64,000 bases of DNA from Zygnema cylindricum (GCA_037447655.1 JBBHKE010001661.1:33501-97500), one strand, 5' to 3'; counted from the first letter of the stretch, positions 33,628-46,139 are shown. Translations and numbers: made by a program. Notes: generated from the letters alone by a model not told the origin.

Positions 33628-34178
33628 ATATCTCATTTCAAGCTGGAGAAAGAGGAGACAAAGCATTGGCGTCGAACATGACGAATACCTATTTTTTGAT
33701 GGTGGTGTTGGGCATGGCGAATAAGTTCTCCTTAGTGGTGTCGTACAAGTATCATACACGTTCCATGCCGACTATATTGAAATTAAAGGTTTACTTAGGC
33801 ATTTTCTAAGTTACTTAATTGATTTAAATAGGAGCAGGATGACTGCTAATTTAGTTGACTGGCGATTCCACTGAGAATCGTATCTACACTACAAGAGGTA
33901 TGTACGTTCCACTAAGAGAGTCATACGTCTTTTATAAAGTACAATAAAGGACATATACTACTATAGTAGTGTTTTAGGATTTAAAAGATGTGAATTTAGA
34001 CATAAGCTTTAAGAGAGAAAAATTAACTCTTTCAATATGTACGGCTATTTTGTCGTTTGTGGGGCGCTGTTTCCCTCTGCTGTCTGAGTTTGAAAAGTGC
34101 GATACTACCTCGGTATTTTATGTCGTACTGTACGGTAGGATTGAAATCGGTGTAGTGCGTTAAGAGAATGTATAATAC

Positions 34179-34229
<51 letters not shown>

Positions 34230-35106
34230 TTAAGGTTTTATAAAATAGGGTTGAAAGAAAATCATCGGTTTCACAATTGAAATGGCATTTTCGTATTGCA
34301 ATGTCGTCCATGAGGGAGAAGAGGGGAGGGAGAAGAGGGGAGGGAGAAGAGGGGAGGGAGCAGAGTGAGCATTGGTCACAGAGAAGAGAGAGAGAATTTT
34401 GCAAATGTAAGTAGATTGGGAGATTTGGGAAGGTGCGAGTAGCAATCTCCGGAAATGTGGAGAGCGAGGAAGAAATGGAGTGCACCGAGGTCCGTTATGT
34501 CACAATGGGAGGCGAGAAGAGCTTTCGCTATATTAATTTCCGGCAAAAGAGAAGTCAATAATGATAAAGTCATCATTATAGGCGGCGGCAAAGATGAAAA
34601 GACAAAAAGATAGATCCCTTTTTCGGGGATACTGATCCGCATCTTATTGACTTTTGTGCGTTCCGTACTATCTTCGTTGAAGATAGTTGTCGTTTCCTGC
34701 GTACTCTGCCCCTTGTAAGACACAAATATAGATGACGTTTTAAAACATGTTTTTGTCCCGATGAGCAAGTTTGACGTCGGCAATTTGGCGTGCAAGTGCA
34801 CTCCTTATTATACGCGTTTAATAAAATGCGTATTTTCACTCTTCTCAACAAATTCCGTACCTTTTATATTATTTGTTAGATGTCTTGTCTCCGGTTTGTT
34901 TATAGCGAATGACAATTAGTATTTATAAGACTTTTGAGCTCAAGAAGTTTCCTATTAGTATTACTTGCCATGTTTGCCTAACGTTCCCTACGTCTTATTA
35001 TATGGCTTGTAGGACCACATTCACTATACATGAGAGAGAGAGAGAGGGAAGGAGGAAAAGTTATTTTTGTTGATCATATCCTTCCCATTTGTTCCATAAA
35101 TTGCAG
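33628..35106. other. non-coding region with microsatellite
   Basis: No exon recognised. It holds a TA microsatellite at about 34178-34226, three tandem gagggagaagaggg units at about 34310-34360, and a GAGAGA run at 35030-35047. Upstream exons of the lectin gene may lie here, but I cannot identify them. Confidence 0.4.
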
Positions 35107-35544
35107 AAAATCTGGCCCTAGGAAAACCAACCTTCCAAAGCAGTACTGTTACCAACTACATGGACACATACACGTGGCCTGCCCCTCTTGCCGTCGACGG
35201 CAACACAGACAGAAACATGTTTAATAACTCATGCTCCTCCACCAACTTCGAAGAAGACCCTTGGTGGAAAGTCGACCTTTTAAATGTTGCAGACGTTAAC
35301 ACTGTGATATTGTATGGCCGATCGGATTGCTGTCAAGGTCAATGGAACGGAAGCGAGATATGGGTGGGAAATAGCAACAAGACATGGAATGCGACCGAAA
35401 ACAAAAAATGTGAACCGAACAACGTTTATAAGTTTGGTGATACAAATGACCCTTTTGTTAAAACATGTAATACTTTTGGAAGATATTTGTGGGTCCATCA
35501 CAGGCAAAATTGGCTTGCATTATGTGAAGTTCAAGTTTTTGGAG
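35107..35544 (+). CDS. F-type lectin (fucolectin / F5-8 type C) domain exon
   Basis: One internal exon encodes almost a whole F-type lectin domain. It begins NLALGKPTFQSST, has WPAPLAVDGN, then DPWWKVDLL, YGRSDCCQGQWNGSEIWVG and ends LALCEVQVFGG. The paired Cys (DCC) is typical of the fold, a jelly roll that in eel fucolectin binds fucose through a His and two Arg. Aligned to that motif, the first position is Ser (C-S-S-T), the middle Arg is kept (G-R-S-D) and the last is Gln, so classical fucose binding is probably lost or altered. Splice sites support it: ttgcag before 35107 and gtgaga from 35545. No signal peptide exon or later exon was found, so this may be a gene fragment. The family is common in animals and sporadic elsewhere. 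Confidence 0.8.
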
Positions 35545-37500
35545 GTGAGAGGCATCTTTTGTGTTTCTTTTTAACGAGACCACTTGATAACGTTACCAAG
35601 ATGGCCAAAAATATAAAAAAATATGATATGTTGTCACTTATAACTTTTTCTATGGTTGACTTTCTTAATGAAGTGCATTGTGCAGTGAGCGTCTCTTTTT
35701 GTCTTCCTTTGTTAGAGTTGATACTTCCTCAATGCGTCATTACGTACTTTATTGGCTTGAGACACTTGAGCCCAAAATAGCGTATATAGCACCATTTGAT
35801 TCCCTACACTAATAATACCCTTACTCACTTACACCCTGATTCATTCTGTGGGCTGTCAAAAAAATGTTAATGCATTGAATCACTGTGTCGATGTATTTTC
35901 CACCAGAATTTGTTGTTAATGTAAGAACATATAGAAGGGAGGTCCTGCAAATGTAGCATTTTCCAATGAAACTATGTCAACTAAAAAATGAGATAGTGAC
36001 AATTTATAGAGTGAGCCAATCGGTTTACAAAAGAAATCTTGTTAAAAAATGACCATACATTTTTATAAATTACAAAATTAAATATAAAAATACAAAGAGA
36101 TAAAATGTTTGCTTGGCTGTGAATCGAAAGTAAACAGCATGCGCACTGTTTTAGAGTTATTAACAATTTTTTTTTCCACACCACGTGGACGATTCTGAAA
36201 TGCAAAAATGATTATCGTTAAAAAAAGAAAATCACAAATAATATCGCTACTTTGTCTTCAAGGGCCAAAAAAAACTAAGACTGAAAGAGTGATATGAATG
36301 CTAACTACGTTCCACAGAGTAACTTTATCATATCTATAATCTCTTGTGAGGTAAAAATCAGTGTGATTGGTAATGATCCTTTACTTTCAATGCTTTGTAG
36401 TGCTCCAACCATCACCAACCCCCCCTCCGTCTTGTCTTCTTTCTTTCCATCCACCATCCCAACCTCCTCGCACTTCTTCTCCTCCATAACGAGGGAGAGG
36501 GGGAGGGAGAAGGGGATGGGGAGAGGGAGAGGGAGGGTTGTTAGGGTTTACTATTGACGGCACGTGTTTCTTCCATTACCTATTTGGGAAGTTGGTGCCT
36601 AATTTCCTCTACTCTTGTCTCTCGTTTTTTGGTTTTGGAACACTTTTTTTTTTGTTAACGTTGTCCCTCGTGTTTCAAACGGCGTGCTCACCTTTCAACC
36701 GTCCATTTTGGATGCGTTATGTTCTCCTCCTCTTGTTTCTGTCGCGAACATGCTCGTTCAGGAATTCATTTGTGATTAGGTTGTCCCCGCCATTAAGACC
36801 AGTCATTTTGACGGCACGTGTTGCTTTCGGTACCTATTTGGGAAGTTGGTGCGTTGTTGCCTCTGCTCTTGTCTCTCGTTTTTTGGTTTTGGAACACTCT
36901 TTTTCTTGTTAGCGTTGTCCCTCGTGTTTCAAACGGCGTGCTCGCCTTTCAACCGTCCATTATGGATGCGTCATGTTCTCTTGTGTGTCATGTTCTCTGT
37001 GGCTTTACAACGAGCTCGAGCTTCTATCGTCCTTCGATCGTCTATTGCCATTATGGATCGTAGGCGTGTTCCGGAACTCCCTCCCCGTGCTCCTTTGAGA
37101 TTTGGGGACTTACGAGGTTGTTTTTGGTAGATTTTCAGTTACATAAGGATTTAGTTGGGGCATTTTGGTTTTCGCCCTTGGTTCAGTCTTTCTTTATGTG
37201 TTTGTTGCTTCTTTGGGTGCCTTTGTTTAACATGTCGTTTTCATGTGTGTTCGTTGCTTTCGCCTTCCTTGTCCGTTTTGTTTGCTTCCCTCCACATGTA
37301 GTTTTTTAGTTTTACCATTGTTGCCTCTTTTTTTCCACATGGACTCAAATGGTTTACCATCGCGCTTTTCAATAAAGTCGGCATTTTTCATTAAATGCAA
37401 TGGGGCTTGCCCTAGTGCGAGGGGCGCGGCAAGTTAAGGTGCAGATGAAGAGTATAAGAAATCTAAGGAGAAGGTAACCGGAGGGATGCAAATATTGGGG
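35545..37500. other. non-coding region with 254-bp tandem duplication
   Basis: No gene recognised. The stretch starting gacggcacgtg at 36557 is repeated at 36811 with a period of 254 bp, up to about 36735 and 36990. Both copies include ccctcgtgtttcaaacggcg. 254 is not a multiple of three, and the open frames across it show no known domain. Confidence 0.5.
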
Positions 37501-37516
37501 TAGTATAGTGTCAACC

Positions 37517-38210
37517 TCAAACCCCCAACCTCAAACAAGGGCTAAGTCGAGCTTTAATCGTAGGCAACGCCTCAAGGAGTTTTTTGAAGTCGGCGGCTAC
37601 TACCTTATCGACGATATGTTGCCGCACCCGTGGGTGACTGCTTTCGTGAGTGACGGCAGGAGATGAGGGTCGAGATAGAGGCGCCGCATTTTTGGCCCTG
37701 ATTAGTAAAAGTAAACGGACAATAATGATTGTTAAAATGAGATGAGCTTTTGTCGAAGATAGACACCGAATGGTCCAATACAACAATATCGTTCACCGCA
37801 ATCCTCTAACTTATGATAGATGCTACCAGAGTTGAACTACCCAAGTAAGCGGTTGGCGCCATGGTGGTTGTAGGATGCAAGCCAAGACCCCCAAAAGATG
37901 ATGGTAAAGCAGATGGTTGATGAGTAAGGAGCCCCTCCCAGCGATCAAATATACCACGGCCTACAAGTTGATGCAAGATAGCAAAGAGGTGATCATCAAT
38001 ATTTGAAATGAGATGGTAAGAACCACGGTTAAATTGTAGCATCAAAGAAATGAGGTTTAAACGTTTATAGAAGCATATAACATATGTGTTGTTTGGAGTT
38101 TTACTCTCACTTTCGTCATCTGGACGCCAAAGCTGACATTGCACACATTTGTCAATATCGATGCCAACAAATAATTTCACGACCCCTTGCTTATCCCTTG
38201 CTTTAGCCAT
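37517..38210 (-). pseudogene. C-terminal relic of plant-type reverse transcriptase
   Basis: The minus strand reads LPSSFGGLGLHPTTTMAPTA then YLGS near 37830-37900. Further along it has QHIVDKVVAADFKKLLEALP near 37560-37620, in another frame. These are the conserved tail motifs (LP..GGLGL....APAAYLGS and the FK.LL.ALP block) of the reverse transcriptase family whose catalytic part is at 17790-19370. The minus-strand start abuts a run of T. It is broken by a frameshift and is not functional. The identification is from remembered motifs. Confidence 0.5.
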
Positions 38211-38211
38211 G

Positions 38212-38214
<3 letters not shown>

Positions 38215-38256
<42 letters not shown>
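38215..38256. repeat. homopolymer A run, 42 bp
   Basis: Forty-two consecutive A on the plus strand, next to the reverse transcriptase relic. Such a run could be a retroposition tail of an unseen plus-strand insert or a simple microsatellite. Confidence 0.9.
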
Positions 38257-38257
<1 letters not shown>

Positions 38258-40570
38258 GCAGGATAAATTAAAAAGTACGATGGTAAACCATCTGAGTACG
38301 GGGGTACAAAAGGGGTGGCATGGCCGAAACTGAAAAACTACCAACAGGGGAATAAAATAACAGCACAACAAGGTTCCCTCCACAAGTAGTGTTTTCAGTT
38401 TTAGCATTGCTGCCTCTTTTTGTTACCAAGGACTAAAGTCGGTTACATTACTTATTAGAAGGTTGTAAGTGCTAATGTCATGAAAACGGACAAGAATAGT
38501 GTTGCAGTTATAGATTAAAGTATGGATGTCAGATATTACACCATGGTTTATCAACCGTATATGAATAAAAATACGTACTGTACGTGCTGTGTTTTCACGA
38601 TGCCTATTTTACTCCTTTCGTGCGTGAAAATGGTTTAGAGTCCGAAAACTGTCCCTCTGTTGCCGCCTTCCACATCCTCCATTTTTGCAAAAGTTCAAAA
38701 CATCGCATCAAAATCGGCAACTCTGTTTTTTACCACTTGAAATACAAATTGATTCATGTCGCTGATTAGAAAAAGTATTTAGATTCAAAAATCGAGATGA
38801 TTACACCATCTAGATACAAAGCGTTTTAAAAAATTGAAAAACGACAATTAAATGTCGGTGATGAAAAATTATTTTTAACTACAATCATGACAAACACTGA
38901 TGAACATTAGGTATAAAACTAAACTAAAGAAGAAAAAACTAACTAACACTAAACACTCCTTCATAACTTTACATATCTAAAGACGAGAGACCGGAGCTCC
39001 AAATTTAAAACTCTTCCACACTAAATGTCACAAAGAAGGAGATTACCTATATGTACCGAACTGGCATAACAACAAGCCACAAAGTCACTACCATAATCCA
39101 CCACCGTGATTTTTGTCGAATTAGTGTTGAAGCTTGAGCAACTTTTGAAGAGCGATAGGGATACATTGTCAATAGGAATACAACAAAAGGGTTTTTTATG
39201 GTTTTTTAGTGTGATTGAAATGAAAAAACTACCATAAAGTTTTGGAAATGAAGAGTTTTACAAACTAAAAGAAAGACGATCGCTAAGCAACTGTAGGAAA
39301 CTGACACTTTAAGTAGTAAAACTAAACTAGAAATATAAACTTCTCCCCTCCCCCCTTCCTCCTCCCTCCTAATGTGACACAATTGAAAACGACAAGGATA
39401 CACTGTCGGTACAGCTTCAACACTACGGGTGAGAAAAGGCTTAAAGGTCTTCTTTGTAGCGTTTTTTTGAGGATTTTAAGTTGTTTTTAGAGGTTTTTTC
39501 AAGGTTTTTTCAAGGTTTTTTGGGTTTTTTTAGTGTTTAAACTTCAAAAGACCACTGATCGTAATCACTTATTAAGATTAATAAAGACGAGTCAAAAGTA
39601 GCAAAATTTCTCTTAATCATAAAAAATAAATAAAAAATACATAAATTCATACATTTATTCATTTTTTTTCCGTGTAAATTCATACAGAATTTGTCAACTT
39701 TGATAGTGGTCTTACTTCGACGACTGTATGGTAAACTAATAATTTTAACAAAAAACGAAAAGAATAGCGCACATATAATATAATCCAATTTGTAATGTAT
39801 CCACACATGTGACAGTCACACTATAAAGTGTATACACTCACCCTATTTGTCGAATTTGTTTTGAAGACTTTTCAACCTACATGCGAATTGTTGTATTAAA
39901 AAAAATAAAAAATAAAATAACACTTTCATTTCGGCCTTAAAATGATAAAATAAGAATCCCCTAAAAGAAGTTTACTTGGGAGTACTCGGGAGTTTTTTTG
40001 TGTCTCAGCCACACTAAATTTGGTACCGTATTTATCACCTCTTAGTTGAGAAAAAAAAAGTATTTTTTTATGAGTTAAAAAAAAAACCGAAAAAATCTTT
40101 CGATTTTTTTTAGTTGAAAGAGTTTAGAAGTAGAGTACACGAATCTCCACTCTTCTCTTTGACTTTTTGAAGGTTTAAATTTTATAAAAAACAAATAATT
40201 GTGACGAAACAATTTGTTTAAAAAAAAAATCCATTTTTGAAATATAACGTTATATTTTAAAAATACATACAAAGAAATGAAATACAAAGAAAAGAAAAAA
40301 GAAAAAAGAGAAACATTGTTATGGAACACCGTACAATTCACAACTCATTCAAATCGATTTCGAACTCCTCTCCCTCCGCCTCTCCCTCCGCCTCTCCCTC
40401 CGCCTCTCCCTCTCCCTCTCCCTCTTCTCCTCCGACCGACAACTCCTCCTTCCCTCTCTCCTCATTATCGTTTGTTTGTTTGTTTGTATCTCCGTTTTTC
40501 TCTTCAAGAAATAATTTTTTTTCGGAGGAAATTCCGTGACAGTAAATCATGTTTACCGGGAGGGTCTCCT
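38257..40570. other. non-coding AT-rich region
   Basis: No gene recognised. It contains four CCGCCTCTCCCT units at 40377-40410. Confidence 0.4.
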
Positions 40571-41140
40571 TTTTAAATTGACTAAAAAAAAAAAAAAAAA
40601 AAAAAAGGAAAAAAAAAAAAAAAAAAAAACGCCGATTGGGGGAAACGGATTCCAGGTGTCGTAACCGAGATCAGAGAACTACAGACCGAACCTAAAAAGA
40701 GGAAAAACAAAAAACAAAAAGTGGAAGAGGAAAATAATGAAAATCAGGATGGATAGACAGTGGAAGGAGGAAGGAAGGAAGGAAGAGGAAAGAGGAAGAA
40801 GAACGGAAGGAAGGGAAAATGGAATGGAAAGGAAGGAATGAAATGGAAGGAGGGAAAAAATAGGAAGGATGGAGGGAAAGAGGAAGGAGGGGGAGGGAGG
40901 GAGGGAGATGGAGAGGGAAGGGAGGGAGGGAGGAGGAGATATCCCCAATGAAGGTCGACAGGAAGGAGGAAGGTGAAGGATAGGACAGAGACGCCCCTCA
41001 TAACCTGGAATGATGGAGCAATGTGAACGGAAGGAGGATGGAGGAAAGAAGGAAGGAGGAGATTTAATGAAAATGGAACGAAAGAGGAAGGAATGGACAA
41101 ATGGAATAAACAGAGTTCAGAGAGAGAGAGAGAGAGAGAG

Positions 41141-41236
<96 letters not shown>

Positions 41237-41240
41237 AAGG
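40571..41240. repeat. low-complexity purine block
   Basis: A-rich runs at 40584-40629 are followed by GGAAGGA-type purine repeats (40760-41090) and an almost pure (GA)n tract at 41117-41234. The long open frames here are artefacts of the repeats. Confidence 0.9.
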
Positions 41241-41504
41241 GAGAACATGGCACACAGTATATATTGCTTTTAGTGTGAATGAATAATTAACATAAAAGAG
41301 AAGTTTAAATAATTATCAATCCTACCACTTAAGTGAAGTGTTTACTTGGCAGATTGTGGTCGTTCCCTTAATGTTATAAACACAGTTTTAATATCTTCTG
41401 CAAGAACAGAAAAACAAAGGAAAAAGAAGAAAAAAAAGAAGAACAAAAAGAAGAACAAAAAGAAGACGGGACCAAAGTAACTGTCCTTAACACCATCAGT
41501 GTAC

Positions 41505-44500
41505 CTCTGCCTGGCGTTGTTTTCCCGTTATGTCGCAATCCGTTCCGTTTTTGTACATGTGGACGTGGTACCTGGTAAAACGCAACACGTGTCACACTCA
41601 GAGTGAGAGAGAGAGTGAAAGAGAGGGTGTGAGAGAGACAGAGAGAGAATAAAAAAAAGTAAAACAAACGAATGCGGAAATCAATTAAAAAAAAAAAAAA
41701 CTAAAAAATTTGTAAAACTATTTGCTAACAGAAGTGCATAATCAAAAAGTGCATAAAGTACCTTTGTGTTGCTGTGGGAGAACGAGGATCTTTTTGGAGG
41801 AAAGGACCTCCCTCAGTTTGTAATGTTTCTGTCGCAGGTAAATCAAAATATCCTAAGAAAAATTCTGCTGCCAGCTGAAAAAATTAGAGAAAAAACAACG
41901 CATGATAAATAGAAATCATTAAAGAAAGTTCTTATTTCTTGGGCACATAATATACTAAGTGGGAAATTAAAGAAGAGAGAAAGTTGTATCGATATGTATA
42001 AGATAGAACTGGTTTTTGATAAAGTAGAAAGATGGAGGAAGAGGACAATATCAGGATAAGAAGTGATATGGAGGGAGAAAAAGGAAAACGGAAAGGAGAA
42101 CGCTAGGGAAAGAAAAGAGAATACAAGAGAAAAGGAGAAAGGTTGAGGGAGAGAAGAAATAAAAAGGATAAGTATGCAGAGAGAGAAGCTGAGAGAGAGG
42201 AGAGGACACAAGGCAAGAGGTGGAGACCGGAGAGAAAAGAAAAAAGTAGAAAGAAAGAGTGGAGAGAAAAGTAAAAAGTAGAAAGAAAGAATGGAGAGAA
42301 CAAGGATTAGGCGGTCAATAGAGAGAGTTTAATTGCAGGCAAACTTGGGCCATAACTGAATTGTCGCTTTCCTGTAACCGTGAAAAATGAAAACAATGAA
42401 AAAAATGTCGAAACAGTGATTTTTACACTCGAAAAAGTTTCAAACTTTAAAAGTATAATCCAGTAGATCCATGTCTGTTTTAAGCAACTGAATTGAGTCC
42501 CACATGTTATGGAAACATTTACCGTACTTTGTCTCCTTCCATATGAAATTGTCGGAGGTGTCTTTTGTAACAAAGTTCATATGTCCACCAGCTTTCAATC
42601 TGGGACCCAAAAAAAAACAAAACAACAATCAACATAAGGCACATGACAACCCACGAAAACATTAAAAATGACCAGACAAAATGACATTTACAAAAAAATG
42701 AAGATTTAACTAAAATGACAATTCAAAATAGTGACGACTTCAAAATGATGGCATGACAAAAGAGCAACTGACCAAAAGCACCGAGAGTCCCTTATTCACA
42801 AATAAACTGTTTCGTCGTTTAAGTCTTCGATAAATTTTTCCTTCTATGTTTCTCCCAAGAGTTTCAAGAGAGGGATAAGAGTAAACCCGAACAGTTCTAC
42901 GTGTGTCAACTGTCACACGAAAGAGTCTACTAACAAATGAAATTTTTTTGAAACAAAATTAGAGATGAACTTCATTAACTCAATATATATGCCCAACCAG
43001 AGATATGAAGATATGTACCAACAATGCGGATATCAACATTGCCTCATGCAAAAAAAAATTAAAAAATGGACTACTTATCGCAAACAGAAAACTAAACCTA
43101 AATCCATACACATATCTCCCTATATTAACTCCAAGAAACCGGATTATTCCTTCCAAGACACCAAGAAAGTAGGGAAAGAAAAGAAAACTGAACTCCAACA
43201 CAATTTTCCCAGTATTTCCTTACTAGATAAAAACATGGAAGTCTATTTAAGGATTCCAAAAGATCCTCAGGACTTTGTCGAGTACTGTCCTCCGAGTTAG
43301 TTGCTCTCAGTGGTCCGCTAGAAGAATTGTGGCTTTCCTCTCCCTCACTTCCCTCCTCCTCCAAAGGGGGAGGAAGAACACACATGAACTGTTCCCCTTT
43401 ATTATTCGTCATAGGAACCAACTCCCGACCTGGGTCCTGAACCCACGACCATCATCACATTTTAACAAAGCCATTATTTTCTTGATCAATATATGTTTAT
43501 GAGCTTGTAAGACACTTCGTAAATCAAGGACCCTAATTCAAATGCTTGGGATAATGTACACACTCTAAATTTTAATTGCAAATGTAGAGGCTTTTCATTT
43601 GTGGCCAAACAATAATCACAGAAAACTCATCTAGCTTTAAGCGCGCAAATCCAAAAGTGTGCAGTACTTATCAAGGAAAAATATATATGATCTACATTAT
43701 TATGTACATATATGCAAAAAGAAGGGCCCATATGGATGCCTGACGTCACCATAACGTTAAAGCCGATAAAAGAATTGGTAACTAATGTGGAAAAACACGG
43801 GGTACCATAAGATGATGCTTAGGACAGACATATCACAAACACAATCGATCATGATAAAATAAACATATTTTGAGCAGTTATGGTATGGAATAAAGGTCAC
43901 GATACTGAATAGCGTTTCCATGAACATAAACGATTCACCAATATTCATGGGTAACACCAGTGATTAGTCCCATAACTACATAGAAATACACAAAGTTGCA
44001 AGATTCTAGACAAACATTGTCGATATGTTACAATGTTAAGATGGTCATCAAGGTTTAGCTCTAGCAGTGCAAGAGTACATATTTTGGTCACTATAATGTA
44101 CCGTTAAAGGTACAATAACACGTATCCTTTATCACCGATTTATCCTTCAGGAGTACATATTTCGGCCGGTATAATGCACCTTTAAAGGTACAAAAATTCA
44201 TGACCGATATATTGTTTTTATCACGGCGATCCATCTTAGTTATTGAAAAGCATTAGCCAACATAGCACCAATCAACTTTCACCTATCATTAAATATGGGA
44301 AAAGTTATCTGAATTCATCATTTATGGCTAACTGTTGATATGCATCACTACAAGATGAGATCACCGTTTATCGCTATTAGTCTGGATCCAATAATGGCTT
44401 GAAGTTTAAATTAGTACAGACTTTGCGTATGAAAAGAATGCCTTACCCTAAGTCACAATTTTATTCTTCAATTTACGTTCCAGTCCACACTATTTAACGT

Positions 44501-45805
44501 GTAGGTATGGAGTGCGCATCAGTTTTACTGTGGTCTTTATTGATTACCATAAACAATATAATTATGACAGAAACGTCATAATTCACACTAATAACAATAA
44601 TAAAGCGTATCCATCCCTTCTCTCTCTCTCTCCCCGCTTTCTCTCCTCTCGCTCTCTCTTCTCGCCCTTCTCTTCTTGTTCTCTCTCCCCTATCTCTCTC
44701 TCCCCTCTCACTCCCACTCTCTCTCCCTCTCCCCCCTCTACCTCTCTGTTCATGCTCTCCCACCTCTCCCTCTCCCCCCCTTCACTTTCTCCCCTCTCCC
44801 CTCTCCTCCGCCATCCCCCCCATATCAGGAAAACTTACCAGTTTGAGCTGCTCCTCGGTCTCGCTGGGAGCCACATAGGTGATAAGGTATTTGGGGTCTT
44901 GTACGTTCTTTGGAGACACGATTTGACCTGCCAGTTTCAGTTTCAGTTTTAGTTCTAGTTTTTGTTCGAGTTTGGGTTTCAATTTCAATTTCAGTTCCGA
45001 TATCAGTTTTTGAAATTGTTTGAACTTTTGTTTCAGCTTCAGTTTCAGATTCCATTTCAGTTTTTCAGTTTCAGTTTCAGTTTTAAGTTTTTGTCTTTTG
45101 TTTCAGTTTCAATTTCAGTTCCCAGTTCGATTTCATTTGTCAGTTTTATGATTCCCTGCCACACGTGTGGGGCAGGATCAATTGCACCATTCACCGAAAT
45201 TAGTGTGGATTTCTGATGCACATCAAGACACGTGTCATCAATGCCAATCAACACTGACGTCAAATCAATTCACCCTAACAATTGTTACAAAATACCTAAA
45301 TACTGCGGATCGTAAATAGTGTGGATCGCATAACTATGGTGAAAGATGTAACTTGCGGAACACGTATGATGTCAGCATAAATCGAAAGGAGAGCCAGAGA
45401 TGAGAGGGAGAGAGAGAGAGAGAGAGAGATAGAGGGAGGGGGAGAGGAAGAGGGAGAGAGAGAGTGAATGAATGGGGGAATCCTTGGAGCAATAATGATC
45501 CAATCAAACTCTTCTTCCGACTTAGTTTTCAAGAGTTGAATATGTCGATGTGATCCGAAAAAAAAAAAAAAAAAAAAAATGACAACTTTACCAGCATTGA
45601 TGTAATTGACAGCTTCCACAAACTAAACAATGAAATCGCCCACCGCAATTGAGATGTAAATCTAGGAACCTGAGCAATTTTTTTCAGGATTATGAATTAA
45701 AATTTTACCTGTACGGAAAGAGAAAATGCTTTCTCCATGAACGTCGATGCTTGACAGAAGGCAAAGGGACGCTGCAAGGAAAACGAATTGTGTAACGGAC
45801 GCCAT
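41505..45805 (-). CDS. OS9: OS-9 / EBS6-like ER lectin, six exons, 3' end not found
   Basis: This is an ER quality-control lectin that recognises misfolded glycoproteins for ERAD, with an MRH domain. Minus-strand exons: 45805-45709, 44927-44839, 43436-43224, 42599-42528, 41874-41762, 41571-41505. All have GT-AG borders and compatible phases, giving 216 complete codons. Exon 1 encodes a signal peptide (MASVTQFVFLAASLCLLSS). Exon 2 has NVQDPKYLITYVAPSE and exon 3 has MTNNKGEQFMCVLPPP then SPEDLLESL. The MRH domain starts with the double Trp SWWTYELCYKRHLRQFHME (residues about 136-153, including the ligand-type Gln), then EFFLGYF, QKDPRSPTATQRYHVHMYKN and GTDCDITGKQRQAE. The next expected block (E-VRFVC and the final Cys-rich part) was not located; a 40.6-41.4 kb repeat block lies there. 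A poor polypyrimidine tract precedes exon 3. Confidence 0.85.
44071..44195. repeat. 81-bp imperfect tandem repeat in OS-9 intron 2
   Basis: The motif gagtacatatttyggycrstataatg...ttaaaggtac occurs at about 44071 and again at about 44152. Confidence 0.6.
44612..44815. repeat. CT-rich simple repeat in OS-9 intron 2
   Basis: Pyrimidine tract with CTCTCTCC units. Confidence 0.85.
44929..45140. repeat. TTTCAG hexamer-like repeat in OS-9 intron 1
   Basis: Degenerate TTTCAGTTTCAGTT units run from just inside intron 1 to about 45140. Read on the plus strand they imitate acceptor sites. On the gene's own (minus) strand they read CTGAAA. Confidence 0.8.
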
Positions 45806-45920
45806 GGATGATGGAAATGCGGTTGAGAAAAGTTAGGGCGATAGAGATGGATATGTTCTTGAAGAGTTTTTTTTATATTGTTAAGCTATAAATATTTAAA
45901 ATAAATATCTTTGTCAATAA
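45806..45920. promoter_or_regulatory. promoter region of the OS-9 gene
   Basis: A short AT-rich interval lies between the OS-9 start codon and the tRNA gene. On the minus strand, AATATTTATAGC at about 45886-45897 could serve as a TATA-like element. This is inferred from position only. Confidence 0.3.
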
Positions 45921-45992
45921 GCGCCGGTAGTCCAACGGTCAGGATAGATGCCTTCCAAGCATCAGACCCGGGTTCGACTCCCGGCCGGCGCA
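45921..45992 (+). tRNA. tRNA-Gly (anticodon UCC)
   Basis: A complete 72-nt cloverleaf. The acceptor arms GCGCCGG / CCGGCGC pair perfectly, with discriminator A at 45992. The anticodon stem GATGC / GCATC encloses the loop CTTCCAA (anticodon TCC at 45954-45956). The T arm CCGGG-TTCGACT-CCCGG is perfect. The internal Pol III promoter is intact: a box A-like TAGTCCAACGG and box B GGTTCGACTCC. There is no intron, and CCA is not encoded. A T run at 46019-46024 can terminate Pol III. Confidence 0.97.
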
Positions 45993-46018
45993 ATAACTTG
46001 TTCTCCTTAATCCTATTG

Positions 46019-46024
46019 TTTTTT
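46019..46024 (+). terminator. Pol III terminator of tRNA-Gly
   Basis: Six T, 27 nt after the tRNA end. Confidence 0.6.
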
Positions 46025-46139
46025 GCTCTTGGTTAGGCCTTTATTAGTGCATGCGCTTGGTTTAGTGCAAAAAGAAGCCAAAAATCATATTGATGAAAGC
46101 TTTGTGCATAGATCAAGATCTCCCTTCACAGCTTCTTGG

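Noticed and set aside
34178-34226. TA run considered as a CRISPR-like or origin element
   Set aside because: Ordinary microsatellite; the window is eukaryotic and no spacer-repeat pattern exists anywhere.
36538-37437. Hydrophobic frames suggesting a membrane protein
   Set aside because: They come from a T-rich tandem duplication with no conserved motif and shifted frames between copies.
40277-41273. Frames rich in Pro-Ser or Glu-Arg
   Set aside because: Simple-repeat artefacts of the CCGCCTCTC, GGAA and GA tracts.
42965-43300. 111-residue plus-strand frame
   Set aside because: It lies opposite OS-9 exon 3 and intron 3, whose minus-strand coding is well supported.
43410-43460. tRNA-like look of the plus strand (gtcctgaacccacgacc)
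   Set aside because: No acceptor or anticodon stem pairs; it is the OS-9 exon 3 border.
45057-45263. Minus-strand frame TSVLIGIDDTCLDVHQ as a possible extra OS-9 exon
   Set aside because: Exons 1 and 2 already join in phase, and this segment has no family similarity I recognise.
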